Of a DNA stretch of 19,192 nt, positions 14,767-19,192 are shown piece by piece. The first letter of the stretch is position 1. Every line of letters begins with the position of its first letter. Below the pieces are notes generated by a model, which was not told the origin of the DNA, made no database searches, and saw nothing but the letters and a program-made list of their open reading frames with translations. A program made the position numbers and the translations under genes. Origin of the DNA: CAVDWX01 sp963612735 (GTDB taxonomy: Bacteria > Bacillota_I > Bacilli_A > RFN20 > CAG-826); assembly GCA_963612735.1 (NCBI GenBank), contig CAVDWX010000038.1, positions 1 through 19,192 on the forward strand, in the 5' to 3' direction.

Positions 14767-14770
14767 TGTT

Positions 14771-16291
14771 ATGGCTAATAACGTTAGAATTAATGTCATT
14801 GTTAATATCATCAGAACTTTAGTCCTCACTCTTTTAAGTTTTATTACATTCCCTTGGGTGTGCCGTTATTTAGGGGATAGTGCTTTGGGCACCTATACTT
14901 GGGCCAATACTTTTGTGGGATATTTTTTGATTTTAGCTAAAATTGGTATTCCTAATTTAGCCATAAGAGAATGCGTAAAAGTAAGAGACAATAAAGAATT
15001 GTTGTCCAATAAAGTTCAAATGTTTTTCTTATTGCAACTAATTACTACTCTACTTTCTTTTACATTATTGACCATAACCGTATTTTCAATTCCAGCGTTA
15101 AGAAACATCTCTTCATTAATCTTTATTTTAACTATTAATTTCTTATCAGGAGCTTTCTCTTTTGAATGGCTATTTATCGCCTTAGAAAAGCAATTTTATA
15201 TGTCGGTTAGAAGTATTATCACTCTCGCGTTAGCGTCAATGATGACCATCATATTTGTCACTAATCCCGATGATATTTATATCTATGCTTTAATTACAAC
15301 TTCTTATACATTTTTTACGAGTATCGCTAATGTAATTATGGTTAAAAAATACATAAGTCTTAAAAAAACATTACCATATAATTATAAAGAATACGTAAAA
15401 CCTCTCATCGTATTAGGAACATTATCCTTTGTCATCTCTTTATATAATCAAACCGACACCTTCATCTTAGGCATAATCGATGAAAGTAAAAAAGAAGTCG
15501 GTTCTTATTCAGTGGGCATAAAAGGAATTGATATCATCATTGGAGTCATAACTGCTTTATCGACAGTGTTTATCCCTCGAGCAGCCTATTATTATGGAAA
15601 AGAGGATAAACGGTTCTTCAATAATCTCAATAAATATTCTGTTAATATCTGCTTATTTATTGTTTTACCCGCAATTGCGACGATGACAATTTTAGCTAAG
15701 CCAATATGTGGATTAATTTCTGGTAATTATACATTTGATAGCGCTACAGAAGGATTTGAATCTTCATATTACGTCTTAATGACATTGACAAGTATGATGC
15801 TCACATATTCTCTTAGCGATATCATTTACGGGCAAATTCTTCTCCCCATGAAAAAAGAAAAATATTATCTATTTGCGATCCTTAGTGGATCGATATTGAA
15901 TATTGGTTTATCACTTTTACTAGGTTTAGTCATATTTAAAAATAATCCCGCTTGTGGAGTGGCAATTGGGACTGCTTGTACCGATTTATTAATTGTCATC
16001 TATCTATTCGCTATCACTTGGAAATATTCGAAAGTAGCTCTATTTAATAAAAATAGTTTAAAAATCCTTTTTGCCACGATTCTAATAACTATATTAACTT
16101 TATTTATTAATAAACCGATTTATAACTTAACGGCTTATCTTACGAGTTCTATACCTTATCGCTTGATTCTAGAGCTGGTGCTCGTAGTTTTCATAGACGC
16201 TATTATTTATATTTTAGTTTTAGTTTTATTAAAGGAAAATCTCGTCTATTCATTCGTCAATAAAAAGAAGAAAGAAAATTATGAATCCTAA
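14771..16291 (+). CDS. Wzx-type polysaccharide flippase (MOP superfamily)
   Basis: The 506-aa integral membrane protein has about 14 hydrophobic segments and would move lipid-linked oligosaccharide units across the cytoplasmic membrane. The start fits the polysaccharide-export branch: a basic N-terminus, then VIVNIIRTLVLTLLSFITFPWVCRYLGDSALGTYTWANTFVGYF, with the family's conserved FPxxxRxLG-like segment. Later features include NQTDTFILG and VSAVF-like FIPRA. The length is typical. It overlaps the next gene by 11 nt. The neighbouring glycosyltransferases and Wzy-like protein support a Wzx/Wzy pathway rather than MurJ. Substrate structure cannot be inferred. Confidence 0.93.
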   Translation: MANNVRINVIVNIIRTLVLTLLSFITFPWVCRYLGDSALGTYTWANTFVGYFLILAKIGIPNLAIRECVKVRDNKELLSNKVQMFFLLQLITTLLSFTLLTITVFSIPALRNISSLIFILTINFLSGAFSFEWLFIALEKQFYMSVRSIITLALASMMTIIFVTNPDDIYIYALITTSYTFFTSIANVIMVKKYISLKKTLPYNYKEYVKPLIVLGTLSFVISLYNQTDTFILGIIDESKKEVGSYSVGIKGIDIIIGVITALSTVFIPRAAYYYGKEDKRFFNNLNKYSVNICLFIVLPAIATMTILAKPICGLISGNYTFDSATEGFESSYYVLMTLTSMMLTYSLSDIIYGQILLPMKKEKYYLFAILSGSILNIGLSLLLGLVIFKNNPACGVAIGTACTDLLIVIYLFAITWKYSKVALFNKNSLKILFATILITILTLFINKPIYNLTAYLTSSIPYRLILELVLVVFIDAIIYILVLVLLKENLVYSFVNKKKKENYES

Positions 16292-17195
16292 TTTAAAAGA
16301 AAGAAAATTTAAACGTGCTTTAGTCATTCCTTTTAGAGGCATTGTGAAAGCTATTTCTAAAGTAGATTACGTTAAACTACAATATCGATATATCACCCAT
16401 CATAAATGTAATTTAAAAAATCCAACACGTTATACCGAAAAGTTACAATATCTAAGGTTATTTGTTTATCCAAAAGATAATTTAGTAAGTCAATGTGCCT
16501 CAAGAGTGGGAGTAAGAAAATATCTTACTGATTTAGGTTTATCGAATTATTTAATCAACATTTACGGCGTTTTTGATAAATTTGATGATATTGATTTTAA
16601 TAAACTACCCAATCAATTTGTCATGAAATGCACTCACGCCTCAGGCTTTAATTATCTTTGTTACGATAAAAACAAGATTGATTATGTAGCCTTAAAAAAG
16701 AAATTCGATAAATGGCTGAAGACAAATTACGGAAAGAAAACAGTTGAACTACATTACTCTAAAATTAAACCTCAAATCATCATTGAAGAAATGATGCTTG
16801 AAAATAACGCATTGCCTATCGAATATAAGATTCACGTCTTTAACGGTAAAACAAAATCTTTATACGTAGTCACCGCTCGAAATAAAGATATCAGATACAC
16901 TAATTTTTATATCGATTGGACTCCATTTGATGGATCCCAGTTTAATGGTTGGAAAAAAGCAGATGAAGATATTAAAAAGCCAATACATTTCGATGAGATG
17001 ATTACCCTTGCTGAAAAATTATGTACGCCTTTCCCCTTTGTAAGATGTGACCTATATAATATTAACGGTAAAATTTATTTTTCCGAGATGACTTTTACTC
17101 CCGCAAAAGGAACGCTTATTTTAGATGACGATAAGTGTGACTTCGAAATGGGTGAATGGCTCGATATATCAAAATTTATTAGTGCCAAACGCTAA
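16281..17195 (+). CDS. TupA-like ATP-grasp family protein
   Basis: The 304-aa protein matches the TupA-like ATP-grasp family (PF14305), named after a teichuronopeptide synthesis gene of alkaliphilic Bacillus and common in polysaccharide loci. Such enzymes are thought to form amide bonds using ATP, for example attaching amino acids to glycan carboxylates. Visible are NPTRYTEKLQYLRLF (47-61, typical entry segment), FVMKCTHASGFNY (113-125, Lys116 as nucleotide-binding candidate), IIIEEMM (166-172), IEYKIHVFNGK (180-190) and RCDLYNINGKIYFSEMTFTPAKG (255-277, acidic metal-site segment with Glu269). The start lies inside the flippase gene and only a weak AG-rich site precedes it. The last 17 bases overlap the convergent lipoprotein gene. 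Confidence 0.87.
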   Translation: MNPNLKERKFKRALVIPFRGIVKAISKVDYVKLQYRYITHHKCNLKNPTRYTEKLQYLRLFVYPKDNLVSQCASRVGVRKYLTDLGLSNYLINIYGVFDKFDDIDFNKLPNQFVMKCTHASGFNYLCYDKNKIDYVALKKKFDKWLKTNYGKKTVELHYSKIKPQIIIEEMMLENNALPIEYKIHVFNGKTKSLYVVTARNKDIRYTNFYIDWTPFDGSQFNGWKKADEDIKKPIHFDEMITLAEKLCTPFPFVRCDLYNINGKIYFSEMTFTPAKGTLILDDDKCDFEMGEWLDISKFISAKR

Positions 17196-18018
17196 ATGGC
17201 AAAAACATTTCATATAAGAATAAATAAGCATCATAATCGCTATGCTCACTTAAATATTCGTTTTCAGTATTTTCATATTCGATACTGATACCGTTTAATC
17301 TAGTTAAATCATAGTCCTTTAAAGAAAAGCCTATGAATTGAATAGAATTAACACGATATTCCAATGGGAAAATGAATTGCTGACGAGTGAACTGACCTTT
17401 ATTTTTATAAATAAGACCAATCTTTAAATTCATCTTTCCCGTTGAATAAGAACTATAATATTCTTTTCCTTCTTTTGAATGAACAACTGGCTTAATAGAA
17501 AAAGCGATGTATTTATTATCTTCATTGCAGGTAAAAGATGATAATTCTTTTTTAAATAAATAGCCGAATCCTTCTTCATCTATTTGAATACGGGCTTGTT
17601 GATAATAACCATAACAATCGACTTGACCATCAAATAATTTAGAAATAAAGCCGTTTTTAAAAGTAGAATCATATAAAGATAACTTGCGATGATTTTCATA
17701 ATATCTTATTCCATCAGTGTCGCTTACATTACGACCACCGGAATGAAAAGACATAGACGCCGCATCGACATCGATTAATTTAAATTTATCATCATCATAT
17801 TTTTCCCAGTATGTAATATTAGATGAGACAATATCAATGATTTCAGTTTTACTTGTTAAATGATCATTACCTAATCTTTTATCCCAAACTCGATAAAAAT
17901 TATCTTGAAAGACGCTGGAGTGATCAATTTTAAAATCAATAGCGTTATTAAAAGCATAGCCGCAGCTACTCATCATCATTAAGGAGGTAAGAAGGATAAT
18001 TTTATTTTTAATTTTCAT
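17179..18018 (-). CDS. Predicted lipoprotein, unknown function
   Basis: The 279-aa protein begins with a lipoprotein signal: KIKNK, hydrophobic 7-16, lipobox MSSC with Cys19. The rest is soluble, extracellular and rich in aromatic and beta-forming residues. LFDGQVDCYGYYQQARIQIDEEGFGYLF and KYIAFSIKPVVHS suggest a beta-sandwich or jelly-roll, perhaps glycan-binding, but I do not recognise a family. Cys139 and Cys168 could form a disulfide. It starts 2 nt after the stop of the Wzy-like gene (GGAG 10 nt upstream of the ATG), so the two are co-transcribed and may act on the same glycan; that is inference. Its 3' end overlaps the TupA-like gene by 17 nt. Confidence 0.82.
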   Translation of the reverse strand: MKIKNKIILLTSLMMMSSCGYAFNNAIDFKIDHSSVFQDNFYRVWDKRLGNDHLTSKTEIIDIVSSNITYWEKYDDDKFKLIDVDAASMSFHSGGRNVSDTDGIRYYENHRKLSLYDSTFKNGFISKLFDGQVDCYGYYQQARIQIDEEGFGYLFKKELSSFTCNEDNKYIAFSIKPVVHSKEGKEYYSSYSTGKMNLKIGLIYKNKGQFTRQQFIFPLEYRVNSIQFIGFSLKDYDLTRLNGISIEYENTENEYLSEHSDYDAYLFLYEMFLPFSVWH

Positions 18019-18020
18019 CT

Positions 18021-19166
18021 TTATAACTCCATTGGCATTTCTTCATGAGGCTCTACCTTTTCTTTTTTGTCTTTAAGATAAATGCCTTTATTATAGGTAT
18101 AAGAAAGTAAAACAATAATAATTAATAGCATTGAATTAGTGAAAAATGGGAAGACATTATTTTGATAAAATTCTAATGGTGAACAAGATAAATTAATAAA
18201 TGAATATCCAAAGAATGTAAGAATAAAAGTTACTAACATCGCCTTATTTAATGGTGTTTCTTTCCCTTTCCTAACAAAACGAACTAAGCCCACTAAGCCA
18301 AGAATCAAACTAACGAGAAAGAATAAAGCACCCGCTACTCCAGAAGTCATGAAATTATCAAAGAAAAAAGAGCCGGTAAACGTAGCGGCATAACGCGAAG
18401 ACGTGGTATAAGAATATAAAGGAAAACCTAATATCTTACTCGATGAAAATAAATCATTTAAGATTTTTAAATAAGCATTTGAATAACGATTTGTGATAAA
18501 GACCCGATTAAAAAATTTAATTCCAGAAAGGAAATTATATAACCCGCTCCCCCAACTTTGAGCGATCACTAATTCAACAATGAAAAATAAGATAAATGCC
18601 ACGGCAAGGATAATAACAGGTATCTTGATATATTTCCATTTAATAGAACATCTATTAATAATAACCACAAGAGCAATTAATACAATAATCGCAATATCAG
18701 TTAAAAGAGTCTCTTTAGTGGGAACAAATAATAAAGTGATGAACGCTAAGAAGGTAAATAAAGAATAAATGATAAATAATTTCTTATCTTTTTTAGGAGA
18801 AAGAAAGAATAAAGCAATAGAAGAAGTTAATAATAAAGAAGGAGCAAACGAGAAATAAGTAATTGAAGTTTCTAAAAAAGAGAATCCTACTAAAGAATAG
18901 GCTAACTTACCTATCTGGTGAGTAGATTCTTCCCCGTTAAAATATAAATAACCTGTTTTATGAGTTAAAGTATAAAAAGGCTCAAATTGAATAAGCATCG
19001 CAAATAAATTAATAAGCGTTAATAAAGCTAAAGAAGAATAGATTACTAAAAAGAAGGTTGATAATTTAAAAGTTTTCATCGTCGATAGTAAATATCCAAT
19101 TATAGCAAACGACAAAAAGGCGATTGGAACAAAGATTCTTGTTCCTAAATCAATCGAATAAATCAT
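18021..19166 (-). CDS. Wzy-like polysaccharide polymerase or O-antigen-ligase-like membrane protein
   Basis: The 381-aa protein has about ten hydrophobic segments (around 11-30, 36-60, 88-104, 108-123, 130-148, 155-171, 180-201, 268-298, 308-325, 340-358). A large loop (about 202-266) carries Arg221, Arg227 and Arg258, followed by SFFFDNFMTSGVAGALFFL. A big extracytoplasmic loop with arginines and a late FxxNFxxxGxxG-like segment is typical of Wzy/WaaL proteins, which are too divergent in sequence for firm naming. The locus context (flippase, three glycosyltransferases) supports polymerase. The C-terminal tail is charged and acidic. The start at 19166 has TATACT exactly 6 nt upstream and no Shine-Dalgarno sequence. 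Confidence 0.78.
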   Translation of the reverse strand: MIYSIDLGTRIFVPIAFLSFAIIGYLLSTMKTFKLSTFFLVIYSSLALLTLINLFAMLIQFEPFYTLTHKTGYLYFNGEESTHQIGKLAYSLVGFSFLETSITYFSFAPSLLLTSSIALFFLSPKKDKKLFIIYSLFTFLAFITLLFVPTKETLLTDIAIIVLIALVVIINRCSIKWKYIKIPVIILAVAFILFFIVELVIAQSWGSGLYNFLSGIKFFNRVFITNRYSNAYLKILNDLFSSSKILGFPLYSYTTSSRYAATFTGSFFFDNFMTSGVAGALFFLVSLILGLVGLVRFVRKGKETPLNKAMLVTFILTFFGYSFINLSCSPLEFYQNNVFPFFTNSMLLIIIVLLSYTYNKGIYLKDKKEKVEPHEEMPMEL

Positions 19167-19172
19167 CGTTTT

Positions 19173-19178
19173 AGTATA
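19173..19178 (-). promoter_or_regulatory. Putative -10 element of the Wzy-like gene (leaderless type)
   Basis: Minus-strand TATACT is followed by AAAACG (6 nt) and the ATG at 19166. The expected -35 position is beyond the right edge, so the promoter cannot be completed. Confidence 0.45.
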
Positions 19179-19192
19179 TGTATCTTCAATAC

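Noticed and set aside
18580..18768. 62-aa plus-strand ORF opposite the Wzy-like gene
   Set aside because: It is antisense to a hydrophobic coding region; reverse complements of membrane helices readily give long open frames.
1..19192. tRNA genes, CRISPR arrays, IS elements, attachment sites
   Set aside because: I looked for cloverleaf-type ends, regularly spaced repeats, transposase motifs and long terminal inverted repeats on both strands, and none was recognised by eye.

Overview
The window looks like a gene-dense, AT-rich segment of a low-GC Bacillota chromosome. The best guess is an uncultured, gut-type member of Bacilli (RF39- or Erysipelotrichia-like). That guess rests on base composition, gene families (AsnRS, a YgaC/Ntdp-type phosphatase, TsaE-TsaB-RimI-TsaD, a thiT gene under a TPP riboswitch) and protein style; it was not checked by a search. 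TAA, TAG and TGA all end recognisable genes, so a Mycoplasma-type code is unlikely. No tRNA, rRNA, IS element or CRISPR array was seen, and no stretch over 300 bases lacks a gene.

Left part (1-5077): a PcrA/UvrD helicase runs off the left edge on the minus strand. Next to it, also on the minus strand, is a small thioredoxin-like lipoprotein. Divergent from these are three overlapping plus-strand genes for membrane proteins of unknown function (1345-3543). The third meets, 3' end to 3' end, a previously untracked 46-aa membrane-protein ORF that follows asnS.

Middle (3540-11248, minus strand): a compact run encodes a DUF3137-like membrane protein, an Ntdp-type nucleotide phosphatase, the t6A genes tsaE-tsaB-rimI-tsaD, then asnS and the small ORF. 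t6A at position 37 of ANN-decoding tRNAs, including tRNA-Asn, links the Tsa genes and AsnRS by theme. Upstream lies an extended ThiT-like thiamine transporter subunit behind a clear promoter and TPP riboswitch, and then uracil-DNA glycosylase.

Right part (11305-19192): a surface-polysaccharide locus holds three GT4-type glycosyltransferases, a Wzx-type flippase, a TupA-like ATP-grasp protein, a lipoprotein and a Wzy-like multispanning protein. It is built from alternating strands rather than one operon. It probably continues past the right edge, because no initiating phosphoglycosyl transferase is present.

Two themes cut across these genes. First, most genes at the head of a transcription unit have a -10-like hexamer 4-6 nt (usually exactly 6) before the ATG and no Shine-Dalgarno sequence, which suggests leaderless mRNAs; operon-internal genes often do have Shine-Dalgarno sequences. 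Second, convergent genes overlap at their 3' ends three times, with no terminator between them.
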